DNA of 31,777 nucleotides from Ruminococcus sp. UBA3800 (lineage in GTDB: Bacteria > Bacillota > Clostridia > Oscillospirales > Ruminococcaceae), in the NCBI GenBank assembly GCA_002368715.1, contig DFEO01000152.1, positions 1 to 31,777 on the forward strand. Direction: 5' to 3'. A model generated the notes under the pieces. That model ran no database searches and was not told where the DNA came from. It was given only the letters and a program-made list of their open reading frames with translations. Every line of letters begins with the position of its first letter. Position 1 is the first letter of the stretch. The position numbers and the translations under genes were made by a program. Below are positions 7,878-16,319 of this stretch, one piece after another.

Positions 7878-7916
7878 AACAGGCTCTCCTGATTTGCAGG
7901 AGAGCCTGTTTTTTGC
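7878..7916. terminator. Bidirectional rho-independent terminator
   Basis: CAGGCTCTCCTG (7880-7891) pairs perfectly with CAGGAGAGCCTG (7897-7908), extended by AA/TT, and is followed by six T on the plus strand. AAAAA on the left gives a T-run for the minus strand. It serves the lipoprotein gene and the convergent antiporter gene. Confidence 0.92.
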
Positions 7917-7920
7917 TTTT

Positions 7921-8868
7921 TTACGAATAGCATCTGTATATGATATATGCGGTGTATGCACAGTAGCACAGCACCATGACCGCACCCTCTGCACGGTTCA
8001 CGCTTTCCTTTGTCTTTGCAAAAATGAGCGTGATAACCGTTACACTGACCAGTAAGATCGTGTCGATCACAAGGTCGGGATCGACCTTTATTGGCGACAG
8101 CGACGAAGCTATACCAAGGATGAACAGGATGTTGAAGATGCACGAGCCGATAGCATTTCCCATAGCGATGCCGGAGTTGCCCTTTTTAGCGGCAACAACA
8201 GAGGTCACAAGCTCTGGAAGGGAGGTTCCGATAGCGACGATGGTCAGTCCGACAAGTGTCTTTGACATACCAAGGCTTTCTGCTATCTTGCTGGCGTTGT
8301 CAACGACCATATCGCCGCCGAAGATTATAGCTGCGACACCGCCGATGATATAGATTATGCTCAGCCATATGGGCAGTATCTTTACATCGTCGCCCTCGAC
8401 CCTGTTTTTAAGGGCGCTTCTTACAACGAACACGATGTAGGCGATTATGCCCAGCAGAAGCAGGATACCCTCTATACGGGTGATATAGCCGTTCTTGCCG
8501 CTGCCGAAATTGAATATGAATACCAGCAGCACGAGCGTCACCGCAATGTTCCACCACATATCACGCTTCAGCATTTCCTTCGGCGTGGGAACGACCTTGA
8601 ACAGCGCACACACACCGATGACCATAAGCATATTGAACATATTAGAGCCGATAACATTTCCAAGCGATATGTCAGCGTTCCCCGACAATCCCGAGGTTAT
8701 GCTGACGGCTGCTTCGGGGCAGCTCGTTCCGATAGATACGATAGTCAGTCCGATAACGACCGACGGTATCTTGAGTATCCCTGCAACGGAGGAAGCTCCG
8801 TCAACAAAGAAATCCGCACCTTTGATAAGCAGGACGAATCCCACTATCAACAGCACATAAGTCCACAT
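7921..8868 (-). CDS. CaCA-family Na+(K+)/Ca2+-type cation antiporter
   Basis: An integral membrane exchanger of 315 residues with about ten hydrophobic helices. The two signature alpha repeats are clear: GTSCPEAAVSITSG...GNVIGSNMFN near residue 47, and GTSLPELVTSVVAA...GNAIGSCIFN near residue 210. Each contains the acidic residue that binds the ion (Glu52 in the first). The family exchanges Ca2+ or related cations for Na+, H+ or K+. The start is the ATG at 8868 with AAGGAG nine bases upstream. A frame extending upstream runs into the riboswitch leader and is not coding. The yybP-ykoY riboswitch leader suggests the physiological substrate may be Mn2+, with the antiporter acting as an exporter; that is inference from regulation. 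It is related to E. coli YrbG. Confidence 0.92.
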   Translation of the reverse strand: MWTYVLLIVGFVLLIKGADFFVDGASSVAGILKIPSVVIGLTIVSIGTSCPEAAVSITSGLSGNADISLGNVIGSNMFNMLMVIGVCALFKVVPTPKEMLKRDMWWNIAVTLVLLVFIFNFGSGKNGYITRIEGILLLLGIIAYIVFVVRSALKNRVEGDDVKILPIWLSIIYIIGGVAAIIFGGDMVVDNASKIAESLGMSKTLVGLTIVAIGTSLPELVTSVVAAKKGNSGIAMGNAIGSCIFNILFILGIASSLSPIKVDPDLVIDTILLVSVTVITLIFAKTKESVNRAEGAVMVLCYCAYTAYIIYRCYS

Positions 8869-8906
8869 AAAAAACAACTCCTTTTGAGCTGTGCATAAAA
8901 GCACAT

Positions 8907-8952
8907 AAAACGAGACCTTTACTGCACAGCAAATAATGCAATAAAAGTCTCG
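8907..8952 (-). terminator. Riboswitch-controlled terminator before the antiporter
   Basis: On the minus strand CGAGACTTTTATTGCA (8952-8937) pairs along 16 positions, two of them G-U, with TGCAGTAAAGGTCTCG (8926-8911), followed by TTTTAT. The left arm contains the GAGAC segment expected to close the aptamer, so aptamer folding and terminator folding are mutually exclusive. Confidence 0.8.
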
Positions 8953-9067
8953 TTACAAACACAGGTAAGGACACCGCCCGGCTTTCCATAAGATGACCTT
9001 TGGTCAAGCGTGTTGACGAACGGTATCACGCTTTTATGATAAAAGCGCTAACTACTCCCAATTATCA
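8941..9067 (-). promoter_or_regulatory. yybP-ykoY family (Mn2+-sensing) riboswitch
   Basis: The leader reads, in order on the minus strand: TTGGGAGTAG, an AT-rich hairpin CGCTTTTA/TAAAAGCG, CGTTCGTCAACACGC, a variable arm, and AACGAGAC. The GGGAGTAG and CGTCA-AC loops and the 3' AGAC are the conserved parts of the yybP-ykoY aptamer. Members of this class sense Mn2+ and usually switch on genes for metal exporters, including CaCA-type transporters. The 3' strand is shared with the terminator at 8907-8952, which fits an ON switch: ligand binding would prevent terminator formation. The family call comes from recalled conserved sequence, not from a covariance search. Confidence 0.78.
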
Positions 9068-9073
9068 AAAATA

Positions 9074-9102
9074 ATTATAGCACCATTATCCAAAAAAGTC
9101 AA
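9074..9102 (-). promoter_or_regulatory. Promoter of the riboswitch-antiporter unit
   Basis: On the minus strand TTGACT (9102-9097), a 17-base spacer and TATAAT (9079-9074). An upstream TG makes it an extended -10 (TGCTATAAT). Transcription would start near 9067, just before the aptamer. Confidence 0.88.
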
Positions 9103-9230
9103 GCGTCCATTTTGCAAAAACAGGGAGAGCGACCTTCATAAGCAGCTATGCAGTATTTGGTCAATATATTCTATAATTGCCGCTTTTGCAGGTTCTATTC
9201 TCCGCTTCCTGCCGGTGAAGCTCTTATATA
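9103..9230. other. Intergenic stretch, nothing recognised
   Basis: This lies between the antiporter promoter and the end of the TPM-protein gene. I find only a weak GCTTC/GAAGC hairpin without a T-run near 9215. No convincing terminator for the TPM operon, small ORF or repeat is visible. Confidence 0.5.
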
Positions 9231-10598
9231 TCAGAAATGGCCGTGGGAGCCTCCGTGCGAGCGTCCGGAGCTGCTGTGATGCGTGGAGGAGCCTCCTCTG
9301 CCGCCGCCGGAGGAGGAGGGCGGCCTGTATACCTTGCTTACGTTCTTGTAAAGGAAGATATCGTCTTTTTGCGACAGATTGAAGCTTCCCGGGCGGAAAT
9401 AATCCGCAGCGCCCTTCTTGAAGGCCACCGACAGGAGCTGCTTCTTATGATAAGTGCAGTAGCAGAACGCTATAATAAGCGCTATCACCGCAGCAGTCAC
9501 TAAGAATACCAGGCTGAAAGCAGGCCTTGGCAGGTTGCCGATATCATAGGGCTTTCCGTTCTCTGCCTGAACACAGAACTCGTCGCACTTGGTCACAAAT
9601 TCATGGAAAGCGCCGTTATAGTCGCCGCTTTTGAGCTTTGGCAGGAAGAAGTCCTGCATATAATTCTGACCTGCATCAGTGAAATACTTTATACCCTTTC
9701 CATAGGTGGATATAGCCCAGTCACGGTTCTCCATACTGATAAGGAAGAGTATACCGTCGTCATTCGGTCCGTAGCCGCAGCCGTTATAGTCATAGTAGTC
9801 GTCCGCATACTGGGTCGAGGTCTTTGAGCCTATCGTCTGCTTGGTCACGATGATGATATCGAGCTCGTGCTTTTCGCTTATATCGTCGATCTTTTTGAGA
9901 AGCTTTTCCTCCTGCGAGTCGGTCAGAAGGTCAGCATCGTCCACAAGCCTTGGAACCAGCCTGTTCTCGGGAATAGTCCTTGTCAGCTCGTTCTGGTTGA
10001 TAACGCCTTCCGGCAGCTCGCCAGAATAGTCCGGTGTCTCCTCATAGGCCTCGGTGCCTGATATGCCGTTGAAAAAGTCTGCGGTCACAGGTTGGCCGTT
10101 CTTTGCGCTTGCAGCTATCTCGCTGAGCTCAGTACAGAAGCGGTCAGACGCCGAGAATATAGCCTCGTTCGAGAAAACACCGTTTGCATACGAGGTGTAA
10201 TCCGAATAAAGATCATACTCGAAATAAGCCAGAGTCTCGCTGTCGAAAGCGCTCAGCTTGTCGTTTATGTTGTAAAGGTAGATGTCATTGGTATCAAAGC
10301 TGTATACCATAGCCACGCACAGATCGTGCTCGGAAAAGCCGTTGTCAGTGCAGTAGGTCTCGGCCTGCTCCATAGAGATCGACTCGAAGCTTTTCGAGAT
10401 CATTATAACGCCGCAGGCATCGCTCTGTGAGAGCATATCGTCCAGCTTCTGTGAAAGCTGCGCTTTCTGCTGCGAGGTAAAGGTCTCTCTGCCGTCTGAT
10501 ATCCTCTTGTCTTCATCAGCGTTCTGCGCAAATGACGGCAGAGCAAAGATCAGTACAGCACAAAGTGTTATCATAAGTGAGCAAAGTCTTTTTCTCAT
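9231..10598 (-). CDS. Secreted/membrane protein with tandem TPM domains and His-rich tail
   Basis: A 455-residue protein with a signal peptide (residues 1-24, ending PSFA). A well-preserved TPM domain (~214-345) contains RLVDDADLLTDSQEE, GPNDDGILFLISMENRDWAISTYG and FHEFVTKCDEF. A membrane helix (~358-381) and a cytoplasmic tail ending in Gly/Ser/His follow. Residues ~35-165 repeat the same plan in degenerate form (SQQKAQLSQKLDDML, VAMVYSFDTNDIYLYN, FCTELSEI), so the protein looks like an internal duplication. The tail has five His in its last 16 residues. The ATG at 10598 overlaps the TGA of the upstream zinc-ribbon gene (ATGA) and has GGGAGG nine bases upstream, showing translational coupling. 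TPM (YgcG-type) proteins are envelope proteins whose precise role is mostly unknown. Confidence 0.88.
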   Translation of the reverse strand: MRKRLCSLMITLCAVLIFALPSFAQNADEDKRISDGRETFTSQQKAQLSQKLDDMLSQSDACGVIMISKSFESISMEQAETYCTDNGFSEHDLCVAMVYSFDTNDIYLYNINDKLSAFDSETLAYFEYDLYSDYTSYANGVFSNEAIFSASDRFCTELSEIAASAKNGQPVTADFFNGISGTEAYEETPDYSGELPEGVINQNELTRTIPENRLVPRLVDDADLLTDSQEEKLLKKIDDISEKHELDIIIVTKQTIGSKTSTQYADDYYDYNGCGYGPNDDGILFLISMENRDWAISTYGKGIKYFTDAGQNYMQDFFLPKLKSGDYNGAFHEFVTKCDEFCVQAENGKPYDIGNLPRPAFSLVFLVTAAVIALIIAFCYCTYHKKQLLSVAFKKGAADYFRPGSFNLSQKDDIFLYKNVSKVYRPPSSSGGGRGGSSTHHSSSGRSHGGSHGHF

Positions 10599-11686
10599 AA
10601 GCCCATACCTCCCAGAAACCACCAGATCAGGAAGTAAAGACCTGCGGTGAACGGCAGCATCATCAGCCAGAACGTTCTCCAGTATTTTTTCTTGTCCAGC
10701 GGAAGGTTGCCGACAAAATTACCGGTCTGGCCGTTCATAGCGAACGTATATCGCTGGCCGTTCCAGTTCGTGTTCAGTATCCACACGGGATAAAGGGCAT
10801 ACTGTGCCTTTGCGTTGTGGAGATTGAGGTTAGTGTTTTCGATATTCACCGACTGATATCCGTTTATCGTCTGGCGGAAAAGCATATCCACGCTCTCACG
10901 GACCCTGTAATTCGCCCTGTCGATAGTCTGCTCTGCGGTAACGTCATACTTGTCTGCAAGATAGCCTGCAAGATAAGCCGTGTTGAAAGGCACCGCCTGC
11001 CTGAAATCAAATGGCGATACCGACTCCATAAGGTCGTCTGCCATTTTTGAAGATCCGTCAATGGCTATTTTGTCAAACTGCATCGACCCTGCACGCACGA
11101 GCGAATAATGACTGGTCTCGGTATATTGATAGTTTCCCGAGCTCCAGTGGCGCACCTTGGTGCCCTTATATCTTATCTGCCCGTCAACGCCCGTGTCAAA
11201 CAGCCAGAAAGGCACATACATACCCTTTATCTCCTCGATATGGTGCTCTGTCTTAAACACCTTCGGCAGGAATTTTTTGCCCTGGAGATGCTTTTTAAAG
11301 GATTCCACAGCAGCCTGCTTTTCCAGCTTGAACGGGATTATGTAATCGGGTCTCAGTGCATTCGAGAGCTGTCCCTGCATAACTATCGGGTTATCGCAGT
11401 ACGGACAGGTGGTGGCAGCGGTGTTATCGTCGCCAATGATCTCTCCGCCGCAGTAGGCGCAGTGGTAGACCCTCATACCCTCTATCTCGCTCTCGCTCCA
11501 TTCGTTGTTGCGCTCCTCCCAGGACATATTATCCTGGCCGTCACCCTGAAGGTGCTTGGCATAGTCCATCACCGCATCCACAGTAAATTCGCTGTCGCAG
11601 AACGGGCAGACCATTTTCTGGGCGCTGGCGCTGAACTCGATACTGCCTCCGCAGCACGGGCAGACGTATTCGTTGGTGCTCGCCAT
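10595..11686 (-). CDS. TFIIB-type double zinc-ribbon membrane protein
   Basis: A 363-residue protein with two zinc ribbons at the N-terminus: Cys9/Cys12 with Cys27/Cys30, and Cys76/Cys79 with Cys94/Cys97 (CAYC...CPYC). A middle region follows (YIIPFKLEKQAAVESFKKHL; MYVPFWLFDTGVDGQIRYKG). One or two closely spaced hydrophobic stretches lie at the C-terminus (WRTFWLMMLPFTAGLYFLIWWF). The architecture matches bacterial 'TFIIB-type zinc ribbon-containing' membrane proteins of unknown function, which are often paired with TPM-domain proteins. Here the stop overlaps the TPM gene start by four bases. The ATG has GGGGG nine bases upstream. The DUF4317 gene precedes it by 46 bases with no terminator, so the three form one operon. 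Zinc binding is predicted from the cysteines only. Confidence 0.88.
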   Translation of the reverse strand: MASTNEYVCPCCGGSIEFSASAQKMVCPFCDSEFTVDAVMDYAKHLQGDGQDNMSWEERNNEWSESEIEGMRVYHCAYCGGEIIGDDNTAATTCPYCDNPIVMQGQLSNALRPDYIIPFKLEKQAAVESFKKHLQGKKFLPKVFKTEHHIEEIKGMYVPFWLFDTGVDGQIRYKGTKVRHWSSGNYQYTETSHYSLVRAGSMQFDKIAIDGSSKMADDLMESVSPFDFRQAVPFNTAYLAGYLADKYDVTAEQTIDRANYRVRESVDMLFRQTINGYQSVNIENTNLNLHNAKAQYALYPVWILNTNWNGQRYTFAMNGQTGNFVGNLPLDKKKYWRTFWLMMLPFTAGLYFLIWWFLGGMGL

Positions 11687-11732
11687 TTGATCGTTCCCCC
11701 TTTATAGCATTATCGTTTATCGGTCGTGATCT

Positions 11733-12887
11733 TTATTCTTCCTCGGTCTTTGCAGCAGGCCTTGCGGTCTTGACCTCAAAGCCGTTTACTTCTATCTCCG
11801 GGTCGTCAAGGTCGATGACGAGGCATCTTCTGCCGTTTATCATCTCGGTCTTGACTTTGTCAACTCCGTCACGCTTTATGTTCACCGTGATGCTTGGCAT
11901 AGCCACCACGGTCCTGGCGTCAATAAGGTTCTGGGCTGTCAGCGGCTTGTCGCCCACAGCCTTTTCATATACCTTCGGCAGCGCCTCCAGCTTGTCAGCG
12001 CCTACTCCCGATTCCCACAGTATCTGTGAGAGGGTGTTGTTGTCCACCTTCGGGATCTCGGTCTCGTGAGAGCTCTGATCCACAAGTTCCTTTATCTTGG
12101 TGTTCACCGAGGTTATAAGCTCATAGTCCAGCTCCTCGCCGACAACGCCGGTAAGTATCTTCTTGAAGGTGTTCCTCTCGCTTTCATAGCTCATCGAAAA
12201 CTCACATCCGAGCAGTTCCTCTACAAGCGAGACATTCGGCTTTTTGGCATTTTTTGTATAGCACAGCACACCGTTTACATCAGGCGCTCTGTCATTGAAC
12301 AGCGGGAACAAAAAGCCGTCTGTCGGCATCTCGACTATCCTGTCTGTGTGTGTGTTCTTGGCGATCGAGTTGTTCTCCTCGTTATAGACCAGCCCGTCGA
12401 TCCTGAGCGTTACCGGGCACACCGCCGTTATTATAAAGCGGTAATTCGTGTCAGACTCCTCGGTGAGCTCATCCATCTTGTTCTTTTTCAAGACCGAATA
12501 GGTGCAGTGAGCGATGAACAGCGCATATGTCGAAACATACTCCATTTTCTCGGCGATAGTTTCAACAAGCTTCCGGTTCAGCTCCTCGTCCTCCAATCTG
12601 CTCTGGAGCACCTCATAGTAAAACCTCTGCATCCCGCCTTCAAGAGAAGCGTCCTTCGGAAATTCATACTCCGAAAGATTCTTGCCCACGGTCCCGCTCA
12701 GGACCTTTTTCAGTGTTGCAGTCATAAGCTCGCATTCATCTGGCTCGATAAGGTTGAACGCTCTTGCCTGTGTCAGCTTAACGTTTTTCTCTGCGTCCAC
12801 AAAGGCTGTCAGCACCCTGTCTATCGTGAAAAGTCCGCTGTCCGAGCCAAACTGTTTTTTTATCTCGTTTATCTCTTTCTTATTCAT
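11733..12887 (-). CDS. DUF4317 domain-containing protein
   Basis: A 384-residue protein that I place in DUF4317 from its N-terminus MNKKEINEIKKQF, the segment TIDRVLTAFVDAEKNVK and the LKKVLSGTVGKNL block. Function is unknown. No signal peptide or membrane helix is seen, so it should be cytosolic. The C-terminal end is a Lys/Glu/Ala-rich tail. GGAG lies about six bases before the ATG. It is the first gene of an operon with the zinc-ribbon and TPM proteins, driven by the promoter at 12949-12977. Common transcription with two envelope proteins hints at a shared process but does not define one. Confidence 0.88.
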   Translation of the reverse strand: MNKKEINEIKKQFGSDSGLFTIDRVLTAFVDAEKNVKLTQARAFNLIEPDECELMTATLKKVLSGTVGKNLSEYEFPKDASLEGGMQRFYYEVLQSRLEDEELNRKLVETIAEKMEYVSTYALFIAHCTYSVLKKNKMDELTEESDTNYRFIITAVCPVTLRIDGLVYNEENNSIAKNTHTDRIVEMPTDGFLFPLFNDRAPDVNGVLCYTKNAKKPNVSLVEELLGCEFSMSYESERNTFKKILTGVVGEELDYELITSVNTKIKELVDQSSHETEIPKVDNNTLSQILWESGVGADKLEALPKVYEKAVGDKPLTAQNLIDARTVVAMPSITVNIKRDGVDKVKTEMINGRRCLVIDLDDPEIEVNGFEVKTARPAAKTEEE

Positions 12888-12948
12888 CTTATCTCCTCTG
12901 TAATATCACTTATATATATCGCAGCCTGTTACCGGCCCGACATTCCCT

Positions 12949-12977
12949 ATTATACCACATCGCCTGCAAAATGTAAA
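12949..12977 (-). promoter_or_regulatory. Promoter of the DUF4317/zinc-ribbon/TPM operon
   Basis: On the minus strand TTTACA (12977-12972), a 17-base spacer and TATAAT (12954-12949), with TGG directly before the -10 (extended). It starts just past the terminator of the ABC exporter gene. Confidence 0.85.
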
Positions 12978-12979
12978 GA

Positions 12980-13023
12980 CAAAAAAACGGTATCTCTTAC
13001 GTTTTTTGGGTAAGAGATACCGT
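12980..13023 (-). terminator. Rho-independent terminator of the ABC exporter gene
   Basis: ACGGTATCTCTTAC (12987-13000) and GTAAGAGATACCGT (13010-13023) pair perfectly over 14 bp with a nine-base loop. On the minus strand the stem is followed by seven T. It lies 20 bases after the exporter stop codon. Confidence 0.93.
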
Positions 13024-13042
13024 GATCCGATATTTTTTTGCC

Positions 13043-16000
13043 TTATTCTGTTCTTAGAGCCACAACAGGGTCCTTCTTAGCGGCGCTCCTGGAGGGTATA
13101 AGTCCCGAGATAAGCGAGAGGAACACGCTTATGGAGATAAGAACGATAGCTGCCGGGATGGGCAGATAAGCTCTCAGGCCGCCAAGCTCTGTCAGCTTGT
13201 ATACGACGATATTTATCGGTATACACAATAGGTAGGTGACCACAACTCCGAACAGACCTGACGAGAAGCCTATCAGTGCCGTTTCGGCGTTGAACATATT
13301 GCTTACATTGCGCTTTGAAGCACCGATAGCTCTGAGGATACCGATCTCCTTAGTTCTTTCCTGAACGGAGATAAGAGTGATAACGCCGATCATTATTGAA
13401 GAAACTATCAGTGAGATGCTGACAAAGGCGATGAGCACATAAGTAATAGCGTTTATTATCGTTGTGATGCTCGACATCATTATCCCGATGTAGTCGGTAT
13501 ACTTGATCTGATCAAGCTCCTTCTTGCCTTTGTTATAGTCGTCAATGACTTCCGAGATGACGTCTTTGTCGGCAAAGCTCTTTGCATAAAGATTGATGCC
13601 CGAGGGCTCATTGATATTCACATAGCCGAGGGTCTTGAGGTTGTTCTCATAGGTCGAAGCCGAGAATTCCATTACAGAGTCATAATAAGCTGCCAGCTGA
13701 GCGGTATCGAGCATACCCACCATTGTGTCAAATGCTGCTGCTGCCTGTTCGTCGCTGAGCTTTGCCAGCTCCTGCTCCACCTTCTGGTTATACTGAGCCT
13801 TTATGCCCTCAACTATCATATTCTTATACATATCATTGAGCTCTTCATCGCTCATATTTGCGATATAGCTCTTCACCTGTTCCTCGTCAACGTTCATCTG
13901 TGTGACAAGTGTCTGGGTCATCTGCTCTTCTATCTTTGCTCTGTCAAGCCCCTTCATACCCTCTTCGATGGCCTGATCTATCACTTCCTGAGGGGGAACA
14001 GCCATCATCTGCTTGTAAAGCTCGGGCTTCTGTGCGTCTGATATCGAACCGATATAATCCTTGAAGGCTGAAGCCTTATCCTCGTCGCTGAGCTTAGTGC
14101 TCTCAGGCTTGAAGGGAAGACCTGTGATAACGTCTACGCCCGGGTTGTCGAGCTGAGCCTGGATAGTCGCAGAGTCCTTCTGCTGTTCGATAACGTAGTC
14201 TGTCAGCTTTTTGGTATAGCCGATAGTTCCGTTTATCATAGCGGCTGTTGCATCCTTGTCAGGGCGGATGATACCCGTTACCTTCAGCGGTATAGCGTTG
14301 TCATAAAGGAAGGTCTTTCCGTTTTCTGTTTCTCTGATATCAGCGTAGAGACCTGTCTTTTCGTCATAGTTATAGCAGTCGGAATTAAGAACGGCCCTGA
14401 ACTCCATATTGCAGATATCCTCATAGGACCACTTGACATTCTTCTTGTTCTTGACCTTCTCGCCCTTCATGGCGGCGTCCATGACCTTGTCTACCTCTTC
14501 CTTTGACTGGAGACCCAGCGCATAGAGGGTAAGGTCATCGAGCTCGTTGTTCTGATCGACAACAAGAACTATCTCATTATAGTCGTTAGGCCAGGAGCCG
14601 TAGATAAGGTCATACTGCTTATCTATCAGCGGGCTTATGAGAGCGCCGTCCTCACCTGTGAGAAGCTCTGTCCACATTCCGCTGGACATTCCGCCCATCA
14701 TCATACCGCCCGAGTTCATACTGGTCGCAGCGTTTTCCATTACAGACATATCTATGTGCATATAGTCGGCAATGATGCCTCTCATTATCTGCTGGGTGTC
14801 AGACTGGATTATCTCTCCGTCAACGTTCTTTGTATACACCAGTAAGTCAAAATCATACTTATACTTGACACCGTTGAGAGCCTTTTCCAGCTTCGAGTTT
14901 TTGTCTGCTCTCTGCTCCTCGATAAACTTCTTGAAGGTTCTGAGGTCATTCTGCTTCTGCTCATCCTTGCTGACAACATTGATTATGTCATAGATAGCAG
15001 ACCTGGGGTAGACAGCGTCCTTTTTGTGGTCGACCTTGCCCTTGCCGGCCTCCATGAACACTTCCATTATATCTCCGAGATTTGTTTCGGTCTTCTGTAT
15101 AGTCAGAGGATAGCTCGACAGTGTTTCCTCCTGGACCGTGTCGATATAGGTCGAAAAGCCCTGAGAGATAGAGTAGATAAGTGCGATGCCTATGATACCT
15201 ATGCTTCCGGCAAAGGAAGTGAGGAAGGTCCTGCCCTTTTTAGTGAAAAGGTTCTTGAGCGAGAGGGAGAACTGTGTGAGCAGAGACATTGAAGGCTTCT
15301 TTTCCTTCTTCTTGCGCTCTTTCTCCTTCTGAAGCTCGTCATCACGCTTCTGCTCCTCGGCAAGCTCCTCATCGGTCAGCGGCTTCGAGTCGCCTGTTAT
15401 CTTGCCGTCCAGCATATTTATAACTCGGGTGGAATATTTCTCGGCAAGATCGGGGTTATGTGTTACCATGACAACGAGTCTGTCCTTGGCTATCTCCTTG
15501 AGTATATCCATTACCTGAACGCCGGTCTGTGTGTCAAGAGCGCCTGTGGGCTCATCGGCAAGGATGATGTCGGGGTTGTTTACTATCGCTCTGGCGATAG
15601 CCACACGCTGCATCTGTCCGCCGGACATCTCGCCGGGGCGCTTGTTCAGCTGGTTGCCGAGTCCTACGTCTTCAAGAGCCTTCTTTGCTCTTTCTCTTCT
15701 CTCGCTTTTGGAAACACCCGAAAGAGTCAGTGCCAGCTCGACGTTCTGAAGCACCGTCTGGTGAGGTATAAGGTTATAGCTCTGGAACACGAAGCCAACG
15801 GAGTAGTTTCTGTAAGCGTCCCAGTCTCTCTCCTTGAAATTCTTGGTCGATCTGCCGTTTATCAGCAGGTCGCCCTCTGTATAGTGGTCGAGTCCGCCGA
15901 TGATGTTGAGCATGGTCGTTTTTCCGCAGCCCGAAGGACCAAGGATACAAACAAGCTCCGACTGTCTGAACTTCAAGTCCACACCTTTGAGTGCATGAAC

Positions 16001-16051
16001 GGTGTTTTCTCCTGCGAGGTAATCCTTGATGATGCCTTTTAGTTCAAGCAT
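13043..16051 (-). CDS. MacB-like ABC transporter, ATPase-permease fusion
   Basis: A 1002-residue fusion. The N-terminal ~230 residues are an ABC ATPase of the MacB/LolD type with Walker [10 protein letters not shown] (38-46), signature [14 protein letters not shown] and Walker [14 protein letters not shown] Lys/Glu-rich linker leads to a FtsX-type permease. This has one helix ([21 protein letters not shown], near 275), a very large extracytoplasmic region of about 550 residues, and three C-terminal helices containing [17 protein letters not shown] and ending [14 protein letters not shown]. Such transporters expel peptides, lipids or toxins, or transmit signals across the membrane; the substrate is not predictable here. 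GGAG lies eight bases before the ATG. It appears to be a single-gene unit with its own promoter and terminator, and an operator-like dyad overlaps the start of its transcript. Confidence 0.92.
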   Translation of the reverse strand: MLELKGIIKDYLAGENTVHALKGVDLKFRQSELVCILGPSGCGKTTMLNIIGGLDHYTEGDLLINGRSTKNFKERDWDAYRNYSVGFVFQSYNLIPHQTVLQNVELALTLSGVSKSERRERAKKALEDVGLGNQLNKRPGEMSGGQMQRVAIARAIVNNPDIILADEPTGALDTQTGVQVMDILKEIAKDRLVVMVTHNPDLAEKYSTRVINMLDGKITGDSKPLTDEELAEEQKRDDELQKEKERKKKEKKPSMSLLTQFSLSLKNLFTKKGRTFLTSFAGSIGIIGIALIYSISQGFSTYIDTVQEETLSSYPLTIQKTETNLGDIMEVFMEAGKGKVDHKKDAVYPRSAIYDIINVVSKDEQKQNDLRTFKKFIEEQRADKNSKLEKALNGVKYKYDFDLLVYTKNVDGEIIQSDTQQIMRGIIADYMHIDMSVMENAATSMNSGGMMMGGMSSGMWTELLTGEDGALISPLIDKQYDLIYGSWPNDYNEIVLVVDQNNELDDLTLYALGLQSKEEVDKVMDAAMKGEKVKNKKNVKWSYEDICNMEFRAVLNSDCYNYDEKTGLYADIRETENGKTFLYDNAIPLKVTGIIRPDKDATAAMINGTIGYTKKLTDYVIEQQKDSATIQAQLDNPGVDVITGLPFKPESTKLSDEDKASAFKDYIGSISDAQKPELYKQMMAVPPQEVIDQAIEEGMKGLDRAKIEEQMTQTLVTQMNVDEEQVKSYIANMSDEELNDMYKNMIVEGIKAQYNQKVEQELAKLSDEQAAAAFDTMVGMLDTAQLAAYYDSVMEFSASTYENNLKTLGYVNINEPSGINLYAKSFADKDVISEVIDDYNKGKKELDQIKYTDYIGIMMSSITTIINAITYVLIAFVSISLIVSSIMIGVITLISVQERTKEIGILRAIGASKRNVSNMFNAETALIGFSSGLFGVVVTYLLCIPINIVVYKLTELGGLRAYLPIPAAIVLISISVFLSLISGLIPSRSAAKKDPVVALRTE

Positions 16052-16124
16052 TCACTCGTCTCCTTTCTCTGTCGGCAAATCTGTCTTTCACAAGCTCTGT
16101 TTTGCCCTGCCTTAAACCGTAAAA

Positions 16125-16138
16125 AGTGTAAACACACT
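16125..16138. promoter_or_regulatory. Operator-like dyad at the ABC exporter transcript start
   Basis: AGTGT-AAAC-ACACT is a perfect 5-bp inverted repeat. It lies about five bases after the -10 box in the direction of transcription, where a repressor would block initiation. The regulator is unknown. Confidence 0.35.
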
Positions 16139-16142
16139 ACTT

Positions 16143-16172
16143 ATAATAACATGATTGATATAATCTTGTCAA
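16143..16172 (-). promoter_or_regulatory. Promoter of the ABC exporter gene
   Basis: On the minus strand TTGACA (16172-16167), an 18-base spacer and TATTAT (16148-16143). Confidence 0.7.
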
Positions 16173-16280
16173 TCGGATTTTTTTACGAAAAATCGACCCT
16201 GCCGCAGATTATTTCATAACTATCAACGAAGTCCTTTGACGTTTGTCAAATGTTATAACTCCGCTCGCTTTTTTGTCGGC

Positions 16281-16314
16281 AAATAATAAAGCCCCTGCTG
16301 TGTGCAGAGGCTTT
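16281..16314 (-). terminator. Rho-independent terminator of the TtcA-family gene
   Basis: On the minus strand AAAGCCTCTGC pairs with GCAGGGGCTTT over 11 positions (one G-U) around a five-base loop, followed by ATTATTT. It starts six bases after the stop codon. Confidence 0.8.
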
Positions 16315-16319
16315 GTTTG

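Noticed and set aside
12066..13013. Long plus-strand frame antisense to DUF4317 and its promoter
   Set aside because: Runs across a promoter and a terminator of the other strand and has no recognisable domain.
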